A stretch of DNA of 64,000 nt, taken from Agelaius tricolor (taxonomy: Eukaryota > Chordata > Aves > Passeriformes > Icteridae). The stretch covers positions 13,808,501 through 13,872,500 of the forward strand of contig JALJCS010000015.1 in assembly GCA_023055355.1 (NCBI GenBank), read 5' to 3'. A program made the position numbers and the translations under genes. The notes beneath the pieces are model-generated. The model was not told the DNA's origin. It saw only the letters and a list, made by a program, of their open reading frames with translations, and searched no databases. Numbering within the stretch: position 1 is the first letter of the stretch; each line of letters begins with the position of its first letter. Of this stretch, positions 50,015-59,011 are shown one piece after another.

Positions 50015-50135
50015 ACATCAAGGGAGGGGATTCTGCTCCTCTACTCCACTATGCTGAGACCATGCATGCAGTGCTGTGCCCAGCTCTGGGACCCCAGTTA
50101 TGAAGGACATGGGCGAGCTGGAATGATTCCAAGGA
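50015..50135 (+). mobile_element. CR1 LINE internal fragment
   Basis: The stretch ggattctgctcctctactcc, then gtgctgtgcccagctctggg and gaaggacatgggcgagctgga, follows the familiar CR1 block encoding the end of its reverse transcriptase region. Sense orientation is +. Confidence 0.75.
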
Positions 50136-50201
50136 TATTTAGGAGCCAGCATTTAGTCCAGGACAGCGCTGTCCCACAGCCATAGCCAAGGATATTGGCT
50201 C

Positions 50202-50218
50202 CAGGTGCCATGTTCCCA
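50202..50218 (+). promoter_or_regulatory. CTRB2: Candidate PTF1 (acinar) element upstream of right CTRB
   Basis: An E-box CAGGTG (50202-50207) is followed by TTCCCA (50213-50218), with starts 11 bases apart. That is the one-helical-turn E-box plus TC-box layout of PTF1 sites in pancreatic acinar genes. It lies about 95 bases upstream of the TATA box and outside the duplicated arm. Function is inferred. Confidence 0.35.
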
Positions 50219-50310
50219 GGCCATTTCCTGAGAGAAATTCCAGCTGCCACGCCATCTCCCAAGGCCACAGTGGCAAGGCCAGCGGCAGCGGGGAGGTGCC
50301 CAGGGGTGCA

Positions 50311-50316
50311 TATAAG
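50311..50316 (+). promoter_or_regulatory. CTRB2: TATA box of right CTRB gene
   Basis: TATAAG lies in the context gtgcatataagagcc, 41 bases before the ATG at 50357. This implies transcription start near 50340 and a very short 5'UTR. Confidence 0.88.
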
Positions 50317-50356
50317 AGCCAGCGGGTGCCGGGCAGGTCAGTCCTCACAAGTGGCA

Positions 50357-52471
50357 ATGGCTCTGCTGTGGGTGTTGAGCTGCCTGGCCCTGGCGGGCTT
50401 TGCCCGTGCCGCCCTCCCTGAGAGTGCGTGGGGTCGTGGGGCTTGGCGGGGTGGGCTCGGGGCTGGGGCGGGCGGGAGCGGTGGGGAGGGGACACGGGGC
50501 CGGGGTGGCCGGAGCCGCCGTCCCACGGCCGCCTGTGCCCCGCAGACTGCGGCGTGCCCGCCATCACACCCGTCATCCGTGGCTACAACCGCATCGTCAA
50601 CGGAGAGGCGGCGGTGGCAGGGTCCTGGCCATGGCAGGTGTCCCTGCAGGTGAGAGGCCGGGGCGGGCCGGGGGCAGGGGTGGGTGCCGTGTGCGGGCCG
50701 GGCACGGAGCACGCCGGCGTTGGTGGCGGCGCTGGTGCCGGGTGCTGAGGGCAGCTCTCCCCGGCAGCGCAACAACGGCTTCCACTTCTGCGGCGGGTCC
50801 CTGATCAGCGAGAACTGGGTGGTCACCGCTGCCCACTGCGGCATCAGGTAGGCACCGTCTGTGCTGCCGGCCGGGCCGGGGCTGGGCACGGGCACAGGGT
50901 GCCCTGGGAACCCGCTGTGCCGGTGTGCCGTGCTCAGTGCCTGCCTGTGCCCAGGAAAACCGACACCGTGGTGGTGGGCGCCTACGACCAGGACGCCCCC
51001 GGCCCTGATCAGCAGGAACTGAAAATCGAGAAGGTACCTGCGGGGCGGGGTCCGTGTGCCTGCGGGATCCCACGGCCACCACAGGCGGCCTGGGGGCTTA
51101 TGTCCGGGTCCCCCTTGTCCTGGGCTTTGTGCTCCTGAGGAGTCCCCGGGTCCCCTTCTCCGGAGGGTCAGGGTTCCCCGGGGTGTCCATGGTGTCCCAC
51201 ATCCCTGCACTGCAGTCCCCTGGGGTGTCCCTGCTCCCACTCATCCTTCAGGTCCGGTGCCCTGGATGTCCCCGTGTTCCCAGGAACTCCCAAGGGAGAG
51301 GGGCTCAGGCCTCAGGGTCCATTTCATCCGGGCAGGGGACGTGACCTGGGGTGTCCCTGCTCCCCAGTGTCCCAGGGACTGGGCCCTGCAGCTCAGACAC
51401 CCTGCCATCACGGGACCCACAGGAGCAGCCCCGGAGCCCCCATTGGTCCCCAAGGTCCCTACTGATCCCTGTGGAGTGCCCAGTGCCCGGCGCCCTGGCA
51501 GGGGGTGCAGGTGCTGAGAGCAGTGCTGCGTGCTTCAGGTCTTCAAGAACCCCAAGTTCAACATGCTGACCATCCACGACGACATCACCCTGATCAAACT
51601 GGCCACTCCGGCGCAGCTGTCGGATCGCGTGTCCCCCGTCTGCCTGCCCAAGGCCACTGACGAATTCCCGGGGGGAATGACCTGCGTCACCACCGGCTGG
51701 GGGCTCACTGACTCCAACGGTGACCGCACTTTCTTGTCCCCATCCCCATTCCTGTCCCCTGCCTCATCCAAATCCCCGTCCTTGTCTGCTGTCTTGCCTG
51801 TCCCCTTCCTCATCCATATGGTCAGTCCCTGTCCTCATCGGAATCCTAATGCTCATGGCAATCTCCCATCCAGATCCCCATGCCAATCTGAATCCGAATC
51901 CCCGTGCCATTCCCATATCCCCATATGTCCATTTTTGTCCCAGTCCCATTCCTCATCCCATCACCATTCCCCAAGCCTGACCCAATCCTGTCCCCATCTC
52001 CACCATTCTCACGGTGCCGCCCTCCCCGTCCCAGCCCCTTTCCCCATTCCCGCTGCGCTCCCGGTGCCGGTGCTGGCGCTGACGCTGCCCTGTCCCCGCA
52101 GCCGCGCACACTCCGGCGGTGCTGCAGCAGGTGGCTCTGCCCTTGCTGACCAACGCCCAGTGCAAGGAGTTCTGGGGCTTCCGCATCCGCGACGTGATGG
52201 TCTGCGCCGGTGCCGACGGAGCCTCTTCCTGCATGGTAGGTGCCCCCGGCCCCCGCTGGCCCCGCTGGCCCCGGGCCCCGGGCCGGCGCTCACCCGCTGC
52301 CCCGCGCAGGGCGACTCCGGGGGCCCGCTGGTGTGCCAGAAGGACGGCGCCTGGAACCTGGTGGGCATCGTCTCCTGGGGCAGCAGCACCTGCGACACCA
52401 AGACTCCCGGCGTGTACGCCCGCGTCACCAAGCTCCGCGACTGGATCGACTCCATCCTGGAGGCCAACTGA
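50357..52471 (+). CDS. CTRB2: Chymotrypsinogen B, right copy (plus strand), seven exons
   Basis: An S1-family pancreatic zymogen; after activation it cleaves behind large hydrophobic residues in the gut. Exons: 50357-50423, 50546-50649, 50768-50847, 50955-51033, 51539-51719, 52102-52235, 52310-52471; all GT-AG, phases agree, 268 aa (human CTRB 263). Seen: signal peptide [18 protein letters not shown]; Cys24 of the propeptide; activation site Arg38-Ile39; His80, Asp125 and Ser218 as the triad; Ser212 at the chymotrypsin specificity position (trypsins have Asp); WGSSTC lining the pocket; C-terminus ILEAN. The exon 3-4 junction loop ([14 protein letters not shown]) differs somewhat from mammals. 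It is flanked by a TATA box and an AATAAA eight bases past the stop. It lies head-to-head with the left copy and upstream of LDHD on the same strand. CTRB2 is assigned by position. Confidence 0.96.
51720..52101 (+). repeat. Low-complexity CCAT-rich intron 5 of right CTRB
   Basis: The intron is built from degenerate (c)ccattcc / tccccatcc words. Its mirror is 47819-48193 on the left. Most of the length difference between the arms on the CTRB side falls here. Confidence 0.7.
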
Positions 52472-52478
52472 GGCCTGC

Positions 52479-52484
52479 AATAAA
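52479..52484 (+). terminator. CTRB2: Right CTRB polyadenylation signal AATAAA
   Basis: AATAAA in gcctgcaataaacg, eight bases beyond the TGA at 52469-52471. Confidence 0.9.
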
Positions 52485-52653
52485 CGCTGCCACCCCCTGA
52501 GCACACTGTGTCTTTGTCACCACGCCGGGACGCCCGGGAGCGGGGCACGGGGCAGGCGGGTGGCCGGGAGACCCCCAGCTGAGGGTGGGGGCATGCGGTG
52601 GGCTGGGGTCAATTCTCTGGGCAGGAGGACACCTGTGCAGGAGTGCTGAGCGG

Positions 52654-52890
52654 CATGGGGACACCTGGCTGGGAACGGGGACAGATGGACAGGGGGCATG
52701 GGGACACCTGGCTGGGAACGGGGACAGATGGACAGGGGGCATGGGGACACCTGCTTGGGAATGGGGACAGATGGACAGGGGCACATGGTGACTCCTGTGC
52801 CCAAATGGAGAAACCTGGCTGCGCACAGGAACAGAGGGACAGGGGGCATGGGGACCCCTGACTGGGAATGGGGACAGATGGGCAATGGGA
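52654..52890. repeat. 43-bp minisatellite, right arm copy
   Basis: Units beginning catggggacacctggctggg start at 52654, 52697 and 52740, exactly 43 bases apart. They are followed by a divergent longer unit and a further catggggacccctgactggg unit. The array lies between CTRB and LDHD. Confidence 0.92.
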
Positions 52891-53221
52891 CATGGTGACT
52901 CCTCTCTGGGAAGGGAGGTGTGTGGAGCCATGTGGTCTCCTATGGGGTCATGGACCCCTGTCCTGCTGCAGGGACACTTGAGCAGGCACGGGGACACCTG
53001 TGATGGTGCGACCATGGTGAACGCAGTGACTCGGCCCAGGCAGGGGACAGCACAGGAACACGAGCACTGGTGGGACCCAGGTCCCTCTGGCAGGGCCACA
53101 CGGGCGTGTGGCTGGAGCCACCTTAAGGTGTCAGCGTGGGGGAGGGCCAGACAGGCTGCGGGGGAGGGCAATGTCCCGGTCCTGTGCAGTTCCCATGTTC
53201 CCGTCCTTGTCCCGTTGCAAC

Positions 53222-56078
53222 ATGGCCCTGGGGAGGGTGCTGGCGCTGGCGGGAGCCCTGGGGCGCCGCAGCTGCTGCTCCAAGGTGGGGCCGGGGCTCC
53301 AAAGGCCACTCAGGTCCTGACGTGGCCACTTGGCCTCGTGCCCGCGGTCAGACCCTCCCCAGGGCATCCCTGACGGGTGCTCGTTGTTCCCCCCCAGCCC
53401 TCGCTGCCCCCCGACTTCGTGGAGGCCCTGAGGGCCGTGGTCGGGGCCCCCAATGTCTCCACGGCCACAGCGGTGCGGGAGCAGCACGGCCACGATGAGT
53501 CCATGCACCCGTGAGTGCCCCTGGGAGTGGGAGCCCTGGGCAGGGGAAGGACCAGGGGAAGGGTCATAGGGAAGGGAAGAGGTGGGGAAGGCAAGAGCCA
53601 TTGGAAGGGGAAGGGTCATGCGGGAAGGGCCGGGTCTGGGAATGGGAAATGTTTGGGTAGACAAGGGGCCGTGGGGAAGGGAAGGGGCATGTGACAAGCG
53701 CCAGGCTGGGCAAGGGCCATGGGGAGGGTCAAGTCAGTTGGTCAATGGTGCTGCCTGTGCCCCAGCTGTGCCCCCCCGGACGTGGTGGTGTGGCCCCAGG
53801 CGGTGGGGCAGGTGCAGGAGCTGGCAGCCCTCTGTCACCGCTGCCGTGTGCCCATGGTGCCCTTCGGCACGGGGACGGGCCTGGAAGGAGGCGTCAATGC
53901 CGTGCAGGTATGGGCTGCCCCGGCACCTCTGACCCCCAGGGCCTCTGGGTGCCCGGCCATGCCCACAGCCCCGGGTGCCCCTGTGCCAGGGCGGCGTCTG
54001 CTTTGACCTGAGCTGCATGGACGCCATCGCAGAGCTGAGCCTCGAGGACTTCTCGGTGACGGTGGAGCCTGGTGTCACCCGCAAGGCCCTCAATAAGCAC
54101 CTGCGTGGCACCGGGCTCTGGTTCCCTGTCGGTACCGTGGGCATGAGGGCGATCATGGGGCTGGGGGTGACAGCTCTGGAGGTACTGGGGATTCCTTTAG
54201 GCCTGGGCATTGTGGGAGTGTTGGGGGTGCTGTGGTGTCCACAGTTATGCTGTGCTCCCAGGGGTGCCCATGTGAATGGGAATGCCACGGCCCCATTGCT
54301 TTTGGGAGTGCCCATAGTTTTGCTGCGGCTGAAGTCCCAGCAGTGTTGATGTGTGAGTGGACACCATCCCCACCTGCCTCCCCTGCCCATCCCCTGCTTG
54401 CAGACCCTGGGGCTGATGCCTCGCTGTGTGGCATGGCAGCCACGGGTGCCTCGGGCACCAACGCCGTGCGCTATGGCACCATGCGCCCCAACGTGCTCAA
54501 CCTGCGCGTGGTGCTGCCGGACGGGCGCCTGCTCCACACCGCCGGCCCCAGCCGCCAGCCCAGGTGGGCGCTGGGGGCTGGGGGGCCATGCTGGGCCGGC
54601 CCTGTGCCAGGTGAGTGCCTGCTCACCAGCTCTGTGCAGGAAGCGGGCGGCTGGCTACGACCTGACCTCGCTCTTCGTGGGCTCTGAGGGGACCCTGGGC
54701 TTCCTGACCCAGGCCACGCTGCGCCTGCACCCGCTGCCTGAGGCCACCACTGTCACCATCGCCTCCTTCCCCAGCGTGGGGGCAGCTGTGGCCTGCACTG
54801 TCCAAGTGCTGCAGGCCGCCGTGCCCGTGGCCCGCATTGGTGAGTGCCCGCAGCCAGAGATGGGGGTCCGGGTGCCAGTGCTGGAGCCCAACACTGCCTC
54901 CTCCCACCCAGAGTTCCTGGATGAGGTGATGGCTGATGCCTGCGGCCGCTTCAGTGGGATGGGGCTGCCAGTGGCTGCCACGCTCCTCCTGGAACTGCAC
55001 GGCTCCCGGCGTAGCCTGGCTGAGCAGCAGCAGCAGACGGGTATGGCTTGGAATAGGGAGGAGGAGGGGGTGTCTGGGGCTGGGGGCCATGATGGACACC
55101 CAGGGATGAGGGATGGGTGCCCAGGGACAGGGGGATCAGGGTTTTCTGAAGTGAAGCATGGTGCTGGGGGGCCATGATGTAGCACTGGGGTGAGTGATGG
55201 ATGTCCAGGGCATGGGACAGTGGGACCAGGAGTATCCCAGGATGTGGAGGGGTGCCCAGGATGAGCACTGGAGGTCCTGGGTAAGGGCTGGGTGCCTGGG
55301 GGTGCCGTGGGTCCTGTCCCAGAGCTCCTGTCACCTTCAGAGGAGATTGTACGACAGAACGGTGGCTCCGGCCTGGCCTGGGCGGAGGGGCAGGAGGAGC
55401 GGGAGCGGCTCTGGTCCATGCGCCACAACGCCTGGTACGCTGCCCTGGCCCTGCGGCCCGGCTGCCAGGTAGGCACAGGGGTGGGGATGAGGGCAGTGGC
55501 GCCCATGGTGCTCTGAGTGCCACAGCTCTGCCCTCCCTGGCCCAGGGCTACTCCACGGATGTCTGTGTGCCCATCTCCCGCCTGCCTGACGTGGTGGTGG
55601 AGACCAAGCAGGACCTGCAGGCCTCCAAGCTCACCGGTCAGCAGGGTCACAGCCTCCTGGGACAGAGGGGAGTGGGGGGTCGCTATCCTCCATGCCCCAC
55701 CCCATCTGAGCCGTGGCCTTGCAGGACCCATGGTGGGACACGTGGGCGATGGCAACTTCCACTGCATCCTCATCTTCAACTCCCAGGACCTGGAGGAGGC
55801 CCAGCGCATCCATGCCTTCACCCAGCGCCTGGGAAGGTGGGGCCAGGGTGCTCTGGGGGGCCGGGGCTGGACGGACAGATGTCCCCATCCCCTGTCCTTC
55901 CCTGTCCCACAGGCGGGCGCTGGCAGCAGGGGGCACCTGCACCGGGGAGCACGGCGTGGGGCTGGGCAAGCGGGCACTGCTGCAGGAGGAGCTGGGCCCG
56001 GAGGGCCTGGACACCCTGCGCTCCATCAAGGCTGCACTCGACCCCCACAACCTCATGAACCCCGGCAAGGTGCTCTGA
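53222..56078 (+). CDS. LDHD: LDHD, mitochondrial D-lactate dehydrogenase, complete, 11 exons
   Basis: An FAD-dependent enzyme of the inner mitochondrial compartment that oxidises D-lactate and related D-2-hydroxyacids, passing electrons to cytochrome c. Exons: 53222-53284, 53398-53510, 53766-53907, 53990-54131, 54404-54563, 54640-54839, 54912-55040, 55341-55468, 55546-55636, 55725-55836, 55913-56078; product 481 aa (human isoforms about 484-507). The N-terminus [20 protein letters not shown] is Arg-rich, a likely mitochondrial leader. FAD-binding PCMH domain about 60-240 ([39 protein letters not shown]). C-terminal oxidase domain about 240-481 ([53 protein letters not shown]). All frames join. 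The exon 9 donor gtcagc is slightly unusual. Exons 1-4 lie in the right palindrome arm, exons 5-11 in unique sequence. Confidence 0.96.
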
Positions 56079-56225
56079 GGGGGAGCACCAGCACTGAGCT
56101 GGCACTGGGGAGCATCAGCCCCTGGAGTCAAGGCCAGGGTGGCCATGCTGCCTGCAGTGCCACTGTATGTGTCGCTACAAATCACCCCATCCCCACTTCT
56201 GGGGGTCAGGGATCCTCAAACCCCC

Positions 56226-56231
56226 AATAAA
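56226..56231 (+). terminator. LDHD: LDHD polyadenylation signal AATAAA
   Basis: AATAAA in ccccaataaaccc, about 150 bases after the LDHD stop. Confidence 0.88.
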
Positions 56232-56540
56232 CCCTTTGGACTCACACTGTCCGTGTGCTGCAAAGTTGTTTAGATGGATAGGAACACCCAGCCCCTTCCC
56301 AGGAGGCCCCAGTCCCAGACAGCACACACAGGGCAGGGCATCCTCAGGGTCCCACCTCAGCCACTTCCCCTGAGCTGCAGTGCTGCTGGTGCCAGGTGGG
56401 AGCTCTCTGGCACCTGCTGAGCACCACTGTGGCCATCCCCACGTGGCAGGCACAGAGAAGGGGAACTGGCATGGGTGGGGGGGCTCCAGCACCCCACTGG
56501 CATCATCTGCTTCACCAAGAAAGCCAGTGAAATAAAATAA
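56232..56540. other. Short gap between convergent LDHD and ZNRF1 3' ends
   Basis: About 300 bases lie between the LDHD AATAAA and the minus-strand AATAAA of ZNRF1. No feature is recognised. Confidence 0.7.
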
Positions 56541-56550
56541 CAGTGAATGT

Positions 56551-56556
56551 TTTATT
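56551..56556 (-). terminator. ZNRF1: ZNRF1 polyadenylation signal
   Basis: TTTATT on +, AATAAA on minus, at the far end of the inferred ZNRF1 3'UTR. The transcript end is expected near 56530. Confidence 0.65.
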
Positions 56557-57096
56557 GAACATTGTTTTAATACCATATCAAAACACCTTGACTAATGAAG
56601 GAAGCTCCCCCCAAGCTCTGAACTCTTTTTTTCCCCCGTTTTTTTTTTAATATATAAATACAGAAAGGTTTCCCGCAGGGGCACGGCCACCGGCAGGGGA
56701 GGTCTCACCAACGAAAACGCGCCCGCCGCGCCAGGAGGGGACGGGGATGGGCGAGGGGGTCACTGCCATGAAATGACACCATCTTGGCACCTCCAGCAAA
56801 GCCACCCCTGCGACTCGGGGTGGCTGGGAGCATCCAGGGGGCCACTGGGGCCTTCCCCATACCCTCCTCAAAAGGGTCCAACCCAAAGCCGATGGAAAAG
56901 AAAGAGGGGAGGAAGTTTTGGCAAGAGGAGCCCGGCGAGGGGGCACAGGAGGGGCGGCGGGGATGCTGCAGCTCTCCAGTCTCTGAGTGGTTATAGCTGA
57001 GTTAAAGAGTGACCAGTCTGTAAACATCACCGGGGCAGGGAAGCTCAAATTGAAGAACACGCCAGTCAACACGAAGCTTCAGTTGTGGTTTGTTGT

Positions 57097-57172
57097 TTGT
57101 TGTTTTTTTTTTGTCCATTTTCTCTTTTTTTCTTCTTTTTTTTATCCTTTTTTTCCTTTTTTTTTCTCATTG
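57097..57172. repeat. T-rich low-complexity tract
   Basis: Runs of T interrupted by single C, G or A on +, inside the inferred ZNRF1 3'UTR; A-rich in the transcript. Confidence 0.9.
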
Positions 57173-57626
57173 TAAACACTTGAAAGACGGACCCCTGCGA
57201 CTCAGCAGGGGGGAGCAGTGTCCCCGCTCCCGGCGTGGGGCAGAGTCCCCATCTCAACGCTGCCGGGGCCCGGGGTGGAGATCTCCAAAAGGGAGATAGG
57301 AGAGAGGAGGAATTTCCCGTTTAGTCAGTGCAAAAAAACCGAGCAGAGCCCCCGGGCGAGTCCGGGTGGGAGGTGGGGGGGTTGCCGGTGAGAAATGCCG
57401 CGTGCTCCGTTTGGCCGGCTGTCCCCCGGCAGCTTTCCCCGTTCGGTTCGGGGACAAAAGCCAAACATCATGGCAGGGTTTCGGCCGAGGGCGTCCCCGG
57501 GGCCTCCCTGGCAGGCAGAGCTCTCCTGGTGACCAGCGGCTGTGGAGGGGAGAGCAGGTCGCTCCGCTTTTCTCACACTGTCGTCTCCTGGATGTTTCTT
57601 TTTGTTTTAAGTCTTTTAAATTAAAA

Positions 57627-57659
<33 letters not shown>

Positions 57660-57702
57660 GCAGAAAAACAACAGAACAAATAAAAATAATAAAATAAAAT
57701 AA
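57627..57702. repeat. A-rich tract with (AAAAC)n and (AAAAT)n
   Basis: The + strand shows repeated aaaac units followed by aaataaaata units, inside the inferred ZNRF1 3'UTR. Confidence 0.9.
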
Positions 57703-58023
57703 AAACTGCGCCGTTGTCCCAAGTGGATTCAAGTTTCTGGGTTTTATTTTTTTGTCTTCTTGAGGAATTTAAAGTCAGCCCAAAACTCCAGGCGGGGCAG
57801 GGGGGACGGGGAGAGGAGGTACAGCAGGTATAGCAAGGTGCCCTGCAAAGGCAGAGAGAGACCGTCCCGGGTGAGGAGCAGGAGCCCTGGCTGTCACGTC
57901 CCACCCTGTCCCACCCTGTCCTCCACTTCCAGCCCTGGATTTAAAGTCAGCATGGGAATGTCCCTTCTGAGCAGCCCACCACAGGCTCACCTTAGAGAGA
58001 AGTCAGCAAGCACGCTCGGCAGG

Positions 58024-58081
58024 TCAATCAGAAGGATGCTCTGGGCAAGATCTGTTCACTTCAAACCATGAGTCTATACAG
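58024..58081 (-). CDS. ZNRF1: ZNRF1 last coding exon (end of RING-H2 finger)
   Basis: Read on minus from 58081: the acceptor is cag (58082-58084 complemented), then C TGT ATA GAC, completing the Ser codon opened in the previous exon. It encodes SCIDSWFEVNRSCPEHPSD and a TGA at 58026-58024. This supplies the last zinc ligands of the RING-H2 domain (CPEHP). ZNRF1 (nin283) is a myristoylated endosomal and plasma-membrane E3 ubiquitin ligase; human ends in the same way (CPEHPAD). Confidence 0.95.
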
Positions 58082-58174
58082 CTGCAAGAGGAGAGCATGT
58101 TACCACCGTGCTGCTGAGCCTCAGGTGTGCATGCCTGTCCCCTTGCCACCCGCCTGGCTGTCCCCTCATGGTAC

Positions 58175-58280
58175 CTTTTGTGATAAATGCAGAGGCAGGG
58201 CAGCCTGGCTATCGTGTCCCCCTGCAGCAGCTCCTCCAGGCAGATCACGCACTCGCCGGCGTCCTTGGTCAGCACGTCAT
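58175..58280 (-). CDS. ZNRF1: ZNRF1 RING-H2 core exon
   Basis: The minus-strand exon begins after acceptor cctcccag and ends at donor gtaccat (58174). It encodes DDVLTKDAGECVICLEELLQ and continues GDTIARLPCLCIYHK. The CVIC, CLC and H ligands of the RING-H2 finger are visible, so the E2-recruiting core is intact. The 106-base length fits phase 1 in and phase 2 out, joining both neighbours without a frameshift. Near-identity to mammalian ZNRF1, not ZNRF2, is inferred from remembered sequence. Confidence 0.95.
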
Positions 58281-58915
58281 CTGGGAGGGGAGGACAGGGC
58301 AGCAGTGAGACAGGGACCACCAGAGCACTCCCCTCCCTGGGATGGAGTGGAGCCCAGGGTCACTGCTGCGGGGGCAGCCGGGATGGGGTGGAATGGCAAC
58401 AGTGCTGGAAAACACTGGCAGGAGGCTCATGTGGAGGCACAGGGGGGACATGGGTCTGGGGCATCTGGAGTGAACACAACCCTTACCCCTGGCTTCCAAA
58501 AATCGCCAACCAGCAGGGGGTGAGCATCACTCCCACACTAGTGGTCAGGAGAGAGGTGGGAGATGCCGGAGCTGGAGCTTGCAGCCCAGTGCTCAAGGCC
58601 AGCAAGGAGGGGAGGAAGGCAATGACCCTTAGGGGGGCAGCCCAGGAGGACACGGGACAGCAGGGCTCCCTCTGGCACCGAGGGGAGGGGAGGGGGCCCC
58701 CTCGGGGTAGGGGGCTGTTACAAAGGAGCCTGAAAGCAAAGGAGCAAGGCTTGAGCCATGACAGGGGAGCAGAGTGGAGCAGCACCATCCTGCCGGAGCA
58801 CAGCCCTCTTGGGAAGCCCAGCCAAGCCGCCTGCCCACAGCAAATGTCTCTGCAGCCACCCCGAGCCATCCCAGGGTGGCAGGACGCTGTGTCCCCCACA
58901 CAGCCTGGCCCTTAC

Positions 58916-59011
58916 CGTTGTAGGAGAGGCGAGGTTTGCTCAGACACATGATAAAGTGCATTTCCATCTCATCAGAAGCCACAGATTTGGAGCAAATGGG
59001 GCACTTGAAAC
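58916..59011 (-). CDS. ZNRF1: ZNRF1 zinc-finger exon
   Basis: The minus-strand exon lies between acceptor ccttccag and donor gtaagg (58915). It encodes FKCPICSKSVASDEMEMHFI and continues MCLSKPRLSYN. This is the unusual C-X2-C ... H-X3-C zinc finger that precedes the RING in ZNRF1 and ZNRF2. Together with 58280-58175 and 58081-58024 it forms the zinc-RING finger tandem that defines the family. The N-terminal exon with the MGGKQS-type myristoylation signal is not in this window; in mammals it is separated by a very long intron. Confidence 0.94.

Larger units (their letters stand above)
49671..50242. other. Unique 572-bp spacer of the palindrome (shared CTRB intergenic region)
   Basis: This is the only sequence between the two arms and the upstream regulatory space of both divergent chymotrypsinogen genes. 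It holds two tandem 104-bp repeats (49672-49879) on the left and a CR1 fragment (about 50015-50135). A candidate PTF1 site sits on the right (50202-50218). Confidence 0.9.
50243..54174. repeat. Right arm of large inverted repeat (CTRB plus 5' part of LDHD)
   Basis: The mirror of 45740-49670. It begins at gctgccacgcc in the upstream CTRB region and ends at gggggtgacagc inside LDHD intron 4. Visible differences from the left arm include about six extra bases in CTRB intron 5 (near 52073) and three fewer bases (one AGG) before the LDHD start codon. Confidence 0.95.
56535..58023 (-). other. ZNRF1: ZNRF1 3'UTR, probably with one intron
   Basis: Sequence downstream of the ZNRF1 stop runs to the AATAAA at 56551-56556. 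On the minus strand a donor CTAAG-gtgag (exon end 57991) and an acceptor tttgcag (next exon start 57842) would remove 57843-57990. This gives a stop-containing exon followed by a UTR-only last exon of about 1.3 kb. The UTR has a U-rich block (from 57627-57702, GTTTT repeats in the transcript) and an A-rich block (from 57097-57172). The start of ZNRF1 is outside the window. Confidence 0.55.

Noticed and set aside
52654..52890. Tandem repeats considered as a CRISPR array
   Set aside because: There are no unique spacers between repeats, and the setting is vertebrate nuclear DNA; it is a minisatellite.
45740..54174. Palindrome as a purely false assembly duplication
   Set aside because: The arms carry real differences, end at distinct points and enclose a unique spacer, and head-to-head CTRB genes are also known in human. 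An artefact is still possible and is listed as a check.
54655..55977. A 440-codon open frame on minus over LDHD
   Set aside because: It is antisense to verified LDHD exons and spans their introns; no homology is recognised.
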